This document shows, piece after piece, positions 1-8,226 of a DNA stretch of 64,000 nucleotides. Position 1 is the stretch's first letter; each line of letters starts with the position of its first letter. The DNA is from Microbacterium sp. Root53 (GTDB lineage: Bacteria; Actinomycetota; Actinomycetes; Actinomycetales; Microbacteriaceae): positions 57,340 to 121,339 of the forward strand of contig NZ_LMFR01000025.1 of assembly GCF_001426925.1 (NCBI RefSeq), in the 5' to 3' direction. The notes beneath the pieces were generated by a model that did not search any database, had not been told where the DNA came from, and worked only from the letters and a program-made list of their open reading frames with translations. Position numbers and translations under genes: made by a program.

Positions 1-1458
1 CCGGCGGCGGAGCCGGTGGACTGGACGCCCGAGCCCGTGAGCTCGTACGAGAACGTGCTCACGGTCGACTCGCCCGAGCACGGGCACGAGACCGCCGACG
101 GCCACGTGCACGTCGCGGGCACGGTCGAGCGCCTGCCGCTGGGTGACGAGCCCGTCGCCACGTCGGTCGCGATCGACGACCCCTCGGGCGACGCCAGCTC
201 GGACCTCACCGACATCGAGCGCGTCGACGTCGAGGTGACGCCTCTCACGGTGGACGTCGTGATCCAGGCGGCCGAGCTCTGGCCGGCCGACTCGACGAGC
301 CTGACCAAGTTCGGCGTCGCGATCGACGGGCGCGAGATCGAGTCGTGGCTCGCCGAGCCGGGCGCCTCGAGCGACGTCGTCACGTACGACCACTCGATGG
401 AGCGCACGCTCCCCAGCGAGTGGTCGCAGTGGGACGCCGTGAGTGACACCGTGACGTTCCGGATCCCGCGCAGCTACCTCGCCGCGGCATCCGTGACCGC
501 GCCGTACGACGTGTTCGCCCTCTCGGGGCTGAAGGCGCCGACCCGCGCCTGGACCGTCGTGCAGGACGACCGCGCTCCGGACGCCGGCCAGGTCGGCGTC
601 GCGGCTCCGGAGGGAACCGAGCCGGCCGCGTCGGCGGGCGACGGCGGCGCGGGCGGCGGCTCGGAGGTCGGCAGCCTGATCGACACGATCGTGCTGGAGC
701 ACCCGGACGGCAACACCTTCACGGTGACGGATTCGACGCTCGGCGAGCTGGACGCGACCATCCAGCACCACACCCTCACCGTGCCCGAGCGGAGCGACGT
801 CGAGGTGCGGCTCGAGTGGGCCGACGCGAGCGACCTCGACATGTTCATCACCGGAGCGGCATCCGGTCGCTCGGCGAGCTCCTCCCAGCCCGAGGCCGTG
901 CTGCTCGAGGGCGTCACGGGCACGCTCGACATCGCGGTCGACCCGTACCTCATCGTGGGCGTGCCGGAGACGGCATACACGCTGACGGCCACGGTCGTGC
1001 CGGCGCCCGGCGATCCGGGCGGCGAGCCCGAGCCCGGCACCGGAGCCTCGCTGGCGAACGAGCATGTGCGGATCTCCGTCGACGGCGCCGAGGTCGCGGT
1101 GATCGACGTCGACACCACCGGAGGCGACCGGGCGGAGGTGTTCGCTGCGGACGTGCACGTCCCGGTCGGCGTCCACGAGATCGGGATCGTGTGGGAGCGC
1201 GACGGAGGGGTCTTCCAGACCGCGACCCGCACGGTCGTGCACACCGCCCCGGGCGTCGACCGCGACGGCGACGGCATCGCGGACGCGTCGGACAACTGCG
1301 AGCGCCAGCCCAACGCCTCGCAGGCCGACCTGGACGGCGACGGCGCGGGCGACGCGTGCGACGGCGACATCGACGGCGACGGGCACAGCAACGCCAAGGA
1401 GCGCGCGCACGGCACCGACCCGTACGACCCGGCCTCGCAGCCCACGCGCCGGGTCTGA
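1..1458 (+). CDS. C-terminal part of a secreted calcium-binding-repeat protein (5' end outside window)
   Basis: The reading frame is open from base 1, so the gene begins upstream and only about 485 residues are seen. The chain is acidic and beta-rich. Near the end come thrombospondin type-3-like calcium-binding repeats (DRDGDGIADASDNC, DLDGDGAGDACDGD, DIDGDGHSNAKE), a hallmark of exported proteins. No anchor follows; the protein ends in PTRRV. A subtilisin-like peptidase or other extracellular enzyme could lie in the missing N-terminal part, but this is a guess from the architecture only. Confidence 0.75.
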   Translation, partial: PAAEPVDWTPEPVSSYENVLTVDSPEHGHETADGHVHVAGTVERLPLGDEPVATSVAIDDPSGDASSDLTDIERVDVEVTPLTVDVVIQAAELWPADSTSLTKFGVAIDGREIESWLAEPGASSDVVTYDHSMERTLPSEWSQWDAVSDTVTFRIPRSYLAAASVTAPYDVFALSGLKAPTRAWTVVQDDRAPDAGQVGVAAPEGTEPAASAGDGGAGGGSEVGSLIDTIVLEHPDGNTFTVTDSTLGELDATIQHHTLTVPERSDVEVRLEWADASDLDMFITGAASGRSASSSQPEAVLLEGVTGTLDIAVDPYLIVGVPETAYTLTATVVPAPGDPGGEPEPGTGASLANEHVRISVDGAEVAVIDVDTTGGDRAEVFAADVHVPVGVHEIGIVWERDGGVFQTATRTVVHTAPGVDRDGDGIADASDNCERQPNASQADLDGDGAGDACDGDIDGDGHSNAKERAHGTDPYDPASQPTRRV

Positions 1459-1487
1459 CCCCGGGGTCGCGGCGGCCCCCTGCCTTC

Positions 1488-1548
1488 GACTGGTCCCGGG
1501 AGGCGAGACTGGCGTCGGGACGACCAGTCTCGTCGCCCGGGACCAGTC
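1488..1548. repeat. Nested palindrome
   Basis: Outer arms GACTGGTCCCGGG (1488-1500) and its exact complement (1536-1548) enclose a second perfect dyad, CGAGACTGG (1504-1512) with CCAGTCTCG (1524-1532). The element fills the gap between the secreted-protein gene and the lipoate-ligase-like gene. It could serve as a terminator, but there is no T-run. It resembles in style the other palindromes of this window. Confidence 0.7.
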
Positions 1549-1601
1549 TCGTGGCCCGGGCCAGGCGGCGGGGCCCTGGCCGGGCGGCGCGGGCCCGACC
1601 G

Positions 1602-1607
1602 TAGGCT
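1602..1607 (+). promoter_or_regulatory. -10 box TAGGCT, leaderless start
   Basis: TAGGCT ends 6 nt before the ATG at 1614, so transcription should start at or next to the start codon. The same arrangement recurs before many genes in this window. Confidence 0.55.
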
Positions 1608-1613
1608 GGAGCC

Positions 1614-2663
1614 ATGCACGGCGAATACAAGGTGCCCGGGGGCAAGCTCGTGGTCGTCGACCTCGAGGTCGTGGACGGACGCATCGCCGACTTCCACCTC
1701 GCGGGCGACTTCTTCCTCGAGCCCGACGACGCGCTGCTCGACATCAACGCGGCCGTGAACGGGCTTCCCGAGACGGCGGACGTAGCCGCCATCGCCGCAG
1801 CCGTGCGCGGGGCGCTGCCCGAGGGCGCGCAGCTGCTCGGCTTCACGCCCGAGTCGGTCGGCACCGCCGTGCGCCGGGCCCTCGTCACGGCGTCGGCGTG
1901 GACCGACTTCGAGTGGGAGATCGTGGACGACCCCGCGGTCTCCCCGCACATGAACCTGGCCCTCGACGAGGTGCTCACCGGTCGCGTGGGCGACGGGCGC
2001 CGCAAGCCGACGCTGCGCATCTGGGAGTGGGACCAGTCGGCCGTCGTGATCGGGTCGTTCCAGTCGTACCGCAACGAGGTCGACCCCGAGGGCGCCGCCC
2101 GGCACGGCTTCGACGTGGTGCGCCGCATCTCGGGCGGCGGCGCGATGCTCATGGGGGCGGGCCAGATCATCACGTACTCGCTGTATGTGCCGGCGTCGCT
2201 CGTCGCCGGGCTGACGTTCGCCGACTCGTACGCGTTCCTCGACGACTGGGTGCTGCAGGCGCTGCGCGCGCTCGGGATCGACGCGACCTACCAGCCGCTC
2301 AACGACATCGCGAGCCCGAGCGGCAAGATCGGCGGCGCCGCGCAGAAGCGCCTGGCGGGCGGCGGCGTGCTGCACCACGCCACGCTGAGCTACGACATCG
2401 ACGGCCAGGTCATGACCGAGGTGCTGCGCATCGGCCGCGAGAAGCTCAGCGACAAGGGCACCGCCTCGGCCGCCAAGCGGGTCGACCCGCTCCGCAGCCA
2501 GACCGGCATGAGCCGCCGCGAGATCATCGACAGCCTGATCAGGACCTTCCAGGGCTTCACGGGCGCGACGATGGGATCGATCGCCCCCGACGAGTACGCC
2601 GAGGCCGAGGCCCTGGTCGCCTCCAAGTTCGCGACCGACGCGTGGCTGCACCGGGTCCCTTGA
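1614..2663 (+). CDS. Lipoate--protein ligase A family protein (349 aa)
   Basis: Probably attaches lipoate (or a related acid such as octanoate) to E2 or GcvH domains in the cytoplasm. The first ~95 residues form a small accessory domain. The catalytic BPL/LplA domain follows, with the lipoate-pocket motif RRISGGGAM at residues 170-178 and the conserved lysine motif SGKIGGAAQKR around K238. The N-terminal position of the accessory domain is the reverse of E. coli LplA order, as in many actinobacterial proteins. The start is set by a TAGGCT box 6 nt upstream. Its stop codon overlaps the TTG start proposed for the methyltransferase. Confidence 0.8.
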   Translation: MHGEYKVPGGKLVVVDLEVVDGRIADFHLAGDFFLEPDDALLDINAAVNGLPETADVAAIAAAVRGALPEGAQLLGFTPESVGTAVRRALVTASAWTDFEWEIVDDPAVSPHMNLALDEVLTGRVGDGRRKPTLRIWEWDQSAVVIGSFQSYRNEVDPEGAARHGFDVVRRISGGGAMLMGAGQIITYSLYVPASLVAGLTFADSYAFLDDWVLQALRALGIDATYQPLNDIASPSGKIGGAAQKRLAGGGVLHHATLSYDIDGQVMTEVLRIGREKLSDKGTASAAKRVDPLRSQTGMSRREIIDSLIRTFQGFTGATMGSIAPDEYAEAEALVASKFATDAWLHRVP

Positions 2664-3595
2664 GCCAGGGATCCGTGACTCGCGGATCCGTCACCGTCCA
2701 CCACGGCGACAACCTCGAGGTCGCCCGCACCCTGCCCGACGGCGCGTTCACGCTGATCTACCTCGACCCGCCGTTCAACACGGGCCGCGCCCGCGAGCAC
2801 CGCACGCAGACCGCCCGGCGTTCGGACACAACGCAGGACCTCAGCGCCGCCGACGGCGTGTCGGAGCCACGACACGCCGATCCGGCCTCAGAAGTCCTGC
2901 GTTCTGTCGGACCCGTCCGGGTCTGGGCGGGCTACCGCGGCGGCGGATACGAGCGCATCCGGGGCGCGCTGCGCACGTACGACGACCGGTTCGACGACTA
3001 CTGGGCGTTCCTCGAGCCGCGGGTGCTCGAGGCGTGGCGGCTGCTGGCCGACGACGGCACGCTCTACCTGCACCTGGACTATCGCGAGGCGCACTACGCC
3101 AAGGTGATGCTCGACGCGGTGTTCGGGCGCGAGTGCTTCCTCAACGAGCTGATCTGGGCGTACGACTACGGCGCCAAGTCGCGCAGCCGCTGGCCCACGA
3201 AGCACGACACGATCCTGGTCTACGTGAAGGATCCGGATCGCTACTGGTTCGATTCCGATGCGGTCGACCGTGAGCCGTACATGGCACCGGGCCTGGTCAC
3301 GGCCGAGAAGGCCGCGCGCGGCAAGCTGCCCACCGACGTGTGGTGGCACACGATCGTCACGACGAGCGGGCGCGAGCGCACGGGCTACCCCACTCAGAAG
3401 CCCGAGGGGATCCTGCGGCGCATCGTGCAGGCGTCGTCGCGCCCCGGCGACCGCGTGCTGGACCTGTTCGCGGGCAGCGGCACGACCGGAGCGGTCGCGT
3501 CGGCGCTCGGCCGCGACGCGGTCCTGGTCGACGAGAGCCCCGAGGCCATCCGGATCATCCGGGAAAGGATTCCCCACGCGCTCCTGCATCCCTAG
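2660..3595 (+). CDS. Beta-class site-specific DNA methyltransferase (311 aa)
   Basis: An N6-adenine or N4-cytosine methyltransferase. The order of motifs is that of the beta class: DPPF (residues 36-39, catalytic) comes first and the SAM-binding DLFAGSGTTG (268-277) comes last, with DLFAGSG followed by the usual TG-V-A helix. TYPTQKP-like GYPTQKPEGILRR precedes motif I. I place the start at TTG 2660, which overlaps the preceding stop (TTGA); GTG 2675 is an alternative. No restriction enzyme lies beside it, so it may be an orphan methylase. A 90-bp palindrome (2822-2911) is carried in frame just after DPPFNTGR, in a region I expect to be variable in the family. Confidence 0.8.
   Translation: MSQGSVTRGSVTVHHGDNLEVARTLPDGAFTLIYLDPPFNTGRAREHRTQTARRSDTTQDLSAADGVSEPRHADPASEVLRSVGPVRVWAGYRGGGYERIRGALRTYDDRFDDYWAFLEPRVLEAWRLLADDGTLYLHLDYREAHYAKVMLDAVFGRECFLNELIWAYDYGAKSRSRWPTKHDTILVYVKDPDRYWFDSDAVDREPYMAPGLVTAEKAARGKLPTDVWWHTIVTTSGRERTGYPTQKPEGILRRIVQASSRPGDRVLDLFAGSGTTGAVASALGRDAVLVDESPEAIRIIRERIPHALLHP
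2822..2911. repeat. 90-bp palindromic element inside the methyltransferase gene
   Basis: Outer arms 2822-2842 and 2891-2911 match at 18 of 21 positions. Inner arms GGCGTGTCG (2855-2863) and CGACACGCC (2870-2878) match perfectly. The whole unit is 90 bp, exactly 30 codons, and keeps the reading frame. Confidence 0.7.
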
Positions 3596-3598
3596 GGT
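3593..3598 (+). promoter_or_regulatory. -10 box TAGGGT, leaderless start
   Basis: TAGGGT lies 7 nt before the ATG at 3606 and overlaps the stop codon of the methyltransferase, so the next gene can be transcribed on its own. Confidence 0.5.
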
Positions 3599-3605
3599 GA
3601 GAGGT

Positions 3606-4592
3606 ATGCGATTCGGAATCTTCATCCCGCAGGGCTGGCGCTTCGACCTGGTCGACATCGACCCCGCTGCGCACTGGAGCACGATGCAGTCGCTCGCGCT
3701 GACCGCCGATGCGGGTCCGTGGGAGTCGCTGTGGGTCTACGACCACTTCCACACCACGCCGGTGCCGAGCGACGAGGCCACGCACGAGGCCTGGACGCTC
3801 ATGTCGGCTTTCGCGGCGTCGACGTCGCGCATCCGCCTCGGGCAGATGTGCACGTGCATGGGCTACCGCAACCCCGCGTACCTCGCGAAGGTCGCCGCGA
3901 CGGTCGACCACGTCTCGGCCGGCCGCGTCGAGATGGGCATCGGCGGCGGCTGGTACGAGCACGAGTGGCGCGCGTACGGCTACGGCTTCCCCGAGATCCC
4001 GGACCGCCTCAGGATGCTCGGCGAGGGCGTCGAGATCATGAAGCAGGCCTGGGAGACCGGCTCGGCCACCCTCGACGGGACGTACTACCAGGTCGACGGC
4101 GCGATCGTCCGGCCGCTGCCCCTGCAGGAGGGCGGCATCCCGATGTGGATCGCCGGCGGCGGCGAGAAGGTGACGCTGAAGATCGCGGCCAAGTACGCGA
4201 GCTACACGAACTTCAACGGCGGCGTCAAGGTGTTCCGCCAGAAGAGCGAGATCCTGCGCGGGCACACCGACCGCCTCGGGCGCGACTTCGCGGAGATCAC
4301 GCGCTCGGCCAACTTCAACACCGTGATCGGCGAGACGGAGGCCGAGGTGAAGGACCGTCTCGCGGCCATCCGGGCGCGGGTCGAGCCGTACCTCGGCGAC
4401 GGCATCGAGCGGTTCATGCACAACTACTCGGCGGGCGAGAGCCTGGTCGGAACCGTCGAGCAGGTCACCGAGAAGCTCGCCGGCATGCGGGACGCGGGTA
4501 TGGGCTACGCGATCCACTACTTCCCCGAGTCGGCGTACGACCGCTCCGGCGTCGAGCTGTTCGAGCAGAAGGTGATCCCCGCGCTCGGCTGA
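3606..4592 (+). CDS. LLM-class F420/flavin-dependent oxidoreductase (328 aa)
   Basis: A luciferase-like monooxygenase fold protein. It begins MRFGIFIPQGW and has the family signature ATVDHVSAGRVEMGIGGGWYEHEW around residues 98-122, followed by the ERLRMLGEGVEIMKQ-type helix. Members reduce or oxidise small organic substrates with F420 or FMN; the substrate cannot be read from the sequence. The start follows a TAGGGT box by 7 nt. It is one of three LLM proteins in the window, none close to another in sequence. Confidence 0.8.
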   Translation: MRFGIFIPQGWRFDLVDIDPAAHWSTMQSLALTADAGPWESLWVYDHFHTTPVPSDEATHEAWTLMSAFAASTSRIRLGQMCTCMGYRNPAYLAKVAATVDHVSAGRVEMGIGGGWYEHEWRAYGYGFPEIPDRLRMLGEGVEIMKQAWETGSATLDGTYYQVDGAIVRPLPLQEGGIPMWIAGGGEKVTLKIAAKYASYTNFNGGVKVFRQKSEILRGHTDRLGRDFAEITRSANFNTVIGETEAEVKDRLAAIRARVEPYLGDGIERFMHNYSAGESLVGTVEQVTEKLAGMRDAGMGYAIHYFPESAYDRSGVELFEQKVIPALG

Positions 4593-4598
4593 CCGGCT

Positions 4599-4629
4599 CG
4601 GAAGACCGGCCGCGCTGACCGGTCTTCCG
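4599..4629. repeat. Short perfect palindrome downstream of the LLM gene
   Basis: Arms CGGAAGACCGG (4599-4609) and CCGGTCTTCCG (4619-4629) with a 9-nt loop. No T-run follows. It ends 18 nt before the -10 box of the MFS gene, so it could end the upstream transcript or bind a regulator at the -35 region. Confidence 0.6.
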
Positions 4630-4647
4630 GATGTCGGTGGCCGGTCC

Positions 4648-4653
4648 TAGCGT
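4648..4653 (+). promoter_or_regulatory. -10 box TAGCGT, leaderless start of the MFS gene
   Basis: TAGCGT sits 7 nt before ATG 4661. This decides the start: an upstream in-frame ATG at 4631 would place the -10 box inside the gene. Confidence 0.5.
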
Positions 4654-4660
4654 GGGGGAC

Positions 4661-6091
4661 ATGGCCACGGATGCCTCCATCGCGCCCCCCGAGAACGGGA
4701 TGCGCACCTTCCTGCATGTCCTCGTCAACACGGCCGTCGCGAACATCACGACGAGCTTCCTGTGGTTCGGGCTGACGTTCTGGATCTACGCCGAGACGCG
4801 CAACGTGATCGCCACCGGCGTGATCGGCGGCGCCTACATGCTGTTCATCTCGGTGTTCAGCATGTTCTTCGGCACCATGGTCGACCGGTTCCGCAAGAAG
4901 CCCGTGATGCTGTGGGCGACCATGGCGGCGTTCGTCGTGTTCTGCCTCGACACCGCGCTGTTCTTCTGGGTGGGCGAGGCCGCCATCGTCGACCTGACCA
5001 CGCCCTGGTTCTGGATCTTCGCGGTCGTGATGCTCGCGGGCGCGGTCGTCGAGCAGCTCCGGAGCATCGCGCTGTCGACCACGGTCACCCTGCTCGTCCC
5101 GGACGAGCGGCACGCGAACGCCAACGGCATGGTCGGCACCGTGCAGGGCGTCTCGATGCTCGTGACGAGCGTCCTGAGCGGCCTGTCGGTCGGCTACCTC
5201 GGCATGGGGTGGACGCTCGTGATCGGCCTCGCCGCCATGCTGCTCGCGATGCTGCACCTGGCGGCGCTGCGCATCCCCGAGCGCGAGATCGTGCACGTGG
5301 AGGGGACGACGAAGTGGGTCGACATCCGCGGCGGCTGGCAGGCGGTGCTGGCGGCGCGGGGCCTGCTCGCCCTCGTGCTGTTCTCGACCATCAACAACCT
5401 GGTCGGCGGCGTGTACATGGCGCTGATGGACCCGTACGGCATCGACCTGTTCGAGGTGCAGGGCTGGGGCATCTGGTTCGCCGTGGCCTCGACCGGCTTC
5501 ATCGCGGGCGGCGCGGTGATCGCGGCGACGGGCCTCGGCAAGCGGCCCATGCGGACGATGCTGCTGATCGCGGCCTTCATCGGCCTGGTCGGCGCGGTGT
5601 TCACGCTGCGCGAGTGGGGGTGGCTGTTCATCCTCGGCTGCTGGGTCTACATGGCGTTCATCCCCGCGGTCGAGGCGGCCGAGCAGACGGTCATCCAGCG
5701 CGTGGTCCCCTACGAGAAGCAGGGCCGCGTGTTCGGCTTCGCGATGACGTTCGAGGCCGCGGCCGCGCCGATCACCTCGCTGCTGATCGCGCCGATCGCA
5801 CAGGTGTGGGTCATCCCGTACATGCGCGAGGAGGGCGAGGCGCAGTGGTCGTGGCTCCTCGGCGAGGGCGTGAACCGCGGCATCGCGCTGATCTTCCTCG
5901 TCGCCGGACTCATCTGCACGCTGATCGCAGTGCTCGCGTTCCTCACGCCGCAGTACCGCGAGCTGTCGGCGCAGTACGAGGAGGCCGCCCCCGCGCCGGA
6001 GGAGAGCGAGGCCGCCGCGGGCGAGACCCCCTCGGGCGACGCGATCGCCTCGAAGGCGGGCGGCCTCCCGGAGCAGCCCGACCCGTCCTGA
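4661..6091 (+). CDS. Major facilitator superfamily transporter (476 aa)
   Basis: An inner-membrane secondary transporter, probably an exporter. Hydrophobic spans alternate with short loops through most of the chain. The loop GTMVDRFRKKPVMLWATM near residue 80 is the MFS motif-A region between TM2 and TM3. The C-terminal ~40 residues are polar, acidic and alanine-rich and should lie in the cytoplasm. It resembles MFS proteins annotated as macrolide-type exporters, but the substrate is not evident. A TetR regulator lies downstream on the same strand and is a possible regulator, although its clear operator is in front of its own gene. Confidence 0.85.
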   Translation: MATDASIAPPENGMRTFLHVLVNTAVANITTSFLWFGLTFWIYAETRNVIATGVIGGAYMLFISVFSMFFGTMVDRFRKKPVMLWATMAAFVVFCLDTALFFWVGEAAIVDLTTPWFWIFAVVMLAGAVVEQLRSIALSTTVTLLVPDERHANANGMVGTVQGVSMLVTSVLSGLSVGYLGMGWTLVIGLAAMLLAMLHLAALRIPEREIVHVEGTTKWVDIRGGWQAVLAARGLLALVLFSTINNLVGGVYMALMDPYGIDLFEVQGWGIWFAVASTGFIAGGAVIAATGLGKRPMRTMLLIAAFIGLVGAVFTLREWGWLFILGCWVYMAFIPAVEAAEQTVIQRVVPYEKQGRVFGFAMTFEAAAAPITSLLIAPIAQVWVIPYMREEGEAQWSWLLGEGVNRGIALIFLVAGLICTLIAVLAFLTPQYRELSAQYEEAAPAPEESEAAAGETPSGDAIASKAGGLPEQPDPS

Positions 6092-6097
6092 CCCGGT

Positions 6098-6155
6098 CGT
6101 TCCGGTGCGTTTCGGCCCATATCCCGTGGCATGAGGGCGCGAAGGCACCGGAACG
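6098..6155. repeat. Imperfect palindrome between MFS and tetR genes
   Basis: Arms 6098-6114 and 6140-6155 are complementary except for one indel and one change. The arm contains GGTGCGTTTC, which also occurs in the palindrome at 15879-15934, suggesting a related family of elements. Confidence 0.6.
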
Positions 6156-6291
6156 GCAGGCGGATGCGCCTGACCGTCCTGCCGACGAAACGGCCCTCGG
6201 TGATCCTCTCGTCCCAGCTCTGGACCTGCGGTCCCTGGGCGGCTGCAGCATCGCTCACGATCACGTCCGCTCTCGTGGATCGCACGTTCGC

Positions 6292-6322
6292 CTACCGGAC
6301 GCTATTGTCCGGTAGCTAGGCT
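6292..6322 (+). promoter_or_regulatory. TetR-type operator overlapping a leaderless promoter
   Basis: CTACCGGAC (6292-6300) and GTCCGGTAG (6307-6315) form a perfect 9-bp inverted repeat with a 6-bp spacer. It ends 1 nt before the -10 box TAGGCT (6317-6322), which lies 7 nt before ATG 6330. A repressor bound here would cover the -35 region, so the gene is probably autorepressed. Confidence 0.65.
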
Positions 6323-6329
6323 ACACCCG

Positions 6330-6896
6330 ATGACTGCTTCCGAGACCCCGCCCCGGCGGCCCAACCGCGGCCCCGCCGCCGCTGCCGGCAACCGCCGCGC
6401 GCTGATCGCCGCCGCGCGCGAGATCTTCGCCGCCGAGGGGCCGGCCGTGCCGTTCACCGCGATCGCCAAGCGCGCCGGGGTCGGACAGGGCACGCTGTAC
6501 CGGCACTTCCCCGACCGCGTCTCGCTCGCGGTCGCGGTGTTCGAGGAGAACGTCGTCGCGCTCGAGGACGAGCTCCGCGACGACGGCACCATCGCCGACC
6601 TGCTCGACCGCATCGTCGAGCAGGCGACCGCGTCGACGGCGCTCGTCCAGCTGCTGCTCGGGCGCGAGACCGACCCGCGCACGGTCGAGCTCGCGTCGCG
6701 CTTCGAGGGGCTCGTCGCGACCCTGATCGAGCGCGACCGCGCGGCCGGCCGGATCGGCGCCCACGTCGAGCCCGCGGACGTCGCGATCGCCGTGAGCATG
6801 CTCGCCCACGAGCTCGCCGCCACGCCCGAGCCCGACCGCGAGCCCGCCGCGCACCGCGCCCGCCGCCTCTTCGACGTCGCGTTCGCCCCGCGCTGA
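6330..6896 (+). CDS. TetR/AcrR-family transcriptional regulator (188 aa)
   Basis: A one-component DNA-binding repressor. Residues ~18-65 form the TetR helix-turn-helix: RRALIAAAREIFAAEG, then FTAIAKRAGVGQGTLYRHFPDR, the diagnostic motif. The rest is the ligand-binding helical domain. A perfect 9-6-9 dyad overlaps its own promoter (6292-6315). The MFS gene 240 bp upstream runs the same way. The ligand is unknown. Confidence 0.9.
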   Translation: MTASETPPRRPNRGPAAAAGNRRALIAAAREIFAAEGPAVPFTAIAKRAGVGQGTLYRHFPDRVSLAVAVFEENVVALEDELRDDGTIADLLDRIVEQATASTALVQLLLGRETDPRTVELASRFEGLVATLIERDRAAGRIGAHVEPADVAIAVSMLAHELAATPEPDREPAAHRARRLFDVAFAPR

Positions 6897-7002
6897 CCCG
6901 CGTGGACCCGTCCGGAGCGACGGCGCGCCCGTCAAGCACTGGGCGGCATCCGCTCGGGACGGTCAGTATGGGAGCACCTGCCGCCGACGAGGGGACGACG
7001 AC

Positions 7003-8151
7003 ATGACGTGGGGACGCCGCAAGTCCGTGAAGATGCAGAACACCCGGCCCGACGCCCCGCCGGTGCCCGCCGTGCGGCGGCTGTGGACCGACGGCCTCGG
7101 CACGCTCGCGACGCGCTCCATCCAGATCATCGCCGTGGTGCTGCTCGCCGCGGGCATCATCTGGGGGCTGAGGTCGCTGACCCTGGTGGTGATCCCGGTG
7201 CTGCTCGCGCTCATCCTCGCGAGCGCGTTCGAGCCCCTCATGGCGGCGCTGCGCCGGCGCGGGATCGGCTCGATGCCCGCGACGCTCCTGGTGCTGCTCG
7301 CGATCCTGCTCGCGCTCGGCGCGGTGGGGTGGATCATCGTCAGCGCCGTGAGCAGCCAGTGGCGCGAGCTCTACGACCAGGCCCGTCGCGGCATCGACCA
7401 GGTGCTCGCGTGGGCCGGCACGCTGCCGTTCGACATCGACCAGCAGCAGATCCAGGAGTGGCTGGATCAGCTCACGGCGTTCGTGACGAGCGCCCAGTTC
7501 GGCAGCGGCGCGCTCGCCGGGGTCGGCGCCGTGGCCGACTTCGTGACCGGGCTCGTGCTGATGGTGGTCGTGCTGTTCTTCCTGTTGAAGGACGGCCCGG
7601 AGATCTGGGAGTTCCTGCGCCGGCCGTTCACGGGTGAGTGGCACGACCGGGCCAAGCGCGCCGGCCGCGTCACGGTCGACACCCTCGGCGCGTACGCGCG
7701 CGGGACGGCGACCGTCGCGGCCGTCGACGCCGTCGGCATCGGCATCGGCCTGGCGATCCTGCAGGTGCCGCTGTGGCCGGCCCTGGCGGTGCTCGTGTTC
7801 GTGCTGGCGTTCATCCCGATCGTGGGCGCGGTGCTCGCCGGCATCATCGCGGCGCTGGTGGCGCTCGTCGCCAACGGCCTGGTCGCCGCGCTGATCGTGG
7901 TCGGCATCGTGATCGTCGTCAACCAGCTCGAGGGCAACTTCCTGCAGCCCGTGCTGATGGGCCGGGCCCTCAAGCTGCACGAGCTGGTCATCCTGATCGC
8001 GCTGACGATCGGCACGGTCCTGAGCGGCATCATCGGCGCGGTCCTCGCCGTGCCGCTCACGGCGGTCGCGTGGGGGATCATCAAGGTCTGGGGCGGCCCC
8101 GGCCTCCCCGCCCGCTGGGCCCGCCCGAAGAACGGGCCCCGCACGGCCTGA
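7003..8151 (+). CDS. AI-2E family transporter (382 aa)
   Basis: Integral membrane protein of the PerM/TqsA (AI-2E transporter) family. It shows the usual pattern: two hydrophobic hairpins near residues 40-120, an amphipathic soluble stretch, then four or more spans with FIPIVGAVLAGIIAALVAL and the conserved region NQLEGNFLQPVLMGRALKLH around residues 306-325. Family members act as quorum-signal or small-ion permeases; the substrate here is not known. A GAGGGG ribosome site is 8 nt before the ATG. Confidence 0.85.
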   Translation: MTWGRRKSVKMQNTRPDAPPVPAVRRLWTDGLGTLATRSIQIIAVVLLAAGIIWGLRSLTLVVIPVLLALILASAFEPLMAALRRRGIGSMPATLLVLLAILLALGAVGWIIVSAVSSQWRELYDQARRGIDQVLAWAGTLPFDIDQQQIQEWLDQLTAFVTSAQFGSGALAGVGAVADFVTGLVLMVVVLFFLLKDGPEIWEFLRRPFTGEWHDRAKRAGRVTVDTLGAYARGTATVAAVDAVGIGIGLAILQVPLWPALAVLVFVLAFIPIVGAVLAGIIAALVALVANGLVAALIVVGIVIVVNQLEGNFLQPVLMGRALKLHELVILIALTIGTVLSGIIGAVLAVPLTAVAWGIIKVWGGPGLPARWARPKNGPRTA

Positions 8152-8226
8152 CCGGCCGCGGAGCGCATCCACCGCCCGGCCCGCAACCCCCTTGCCGCAT
8201 CCCGATGGCTGGGATCGCATGGGGGG

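Noticed and set aside
474..2651. Long minus-strand open frame opposite the secreted-protein and lipoate-ligase genes
   Set aside because: Low-complexity Arg/Gly/Pro-rich translation typical of antisense frames in GC-rich DNA; the plus-strand genes have clear family motifs.
4631..4660. Upstream ATG for the MFS gene
   Set aside because: It would place the -10 box TAGCGT inside the coding sequence; ATG 4661 fits the leaderless pattern and the family N-terminus.
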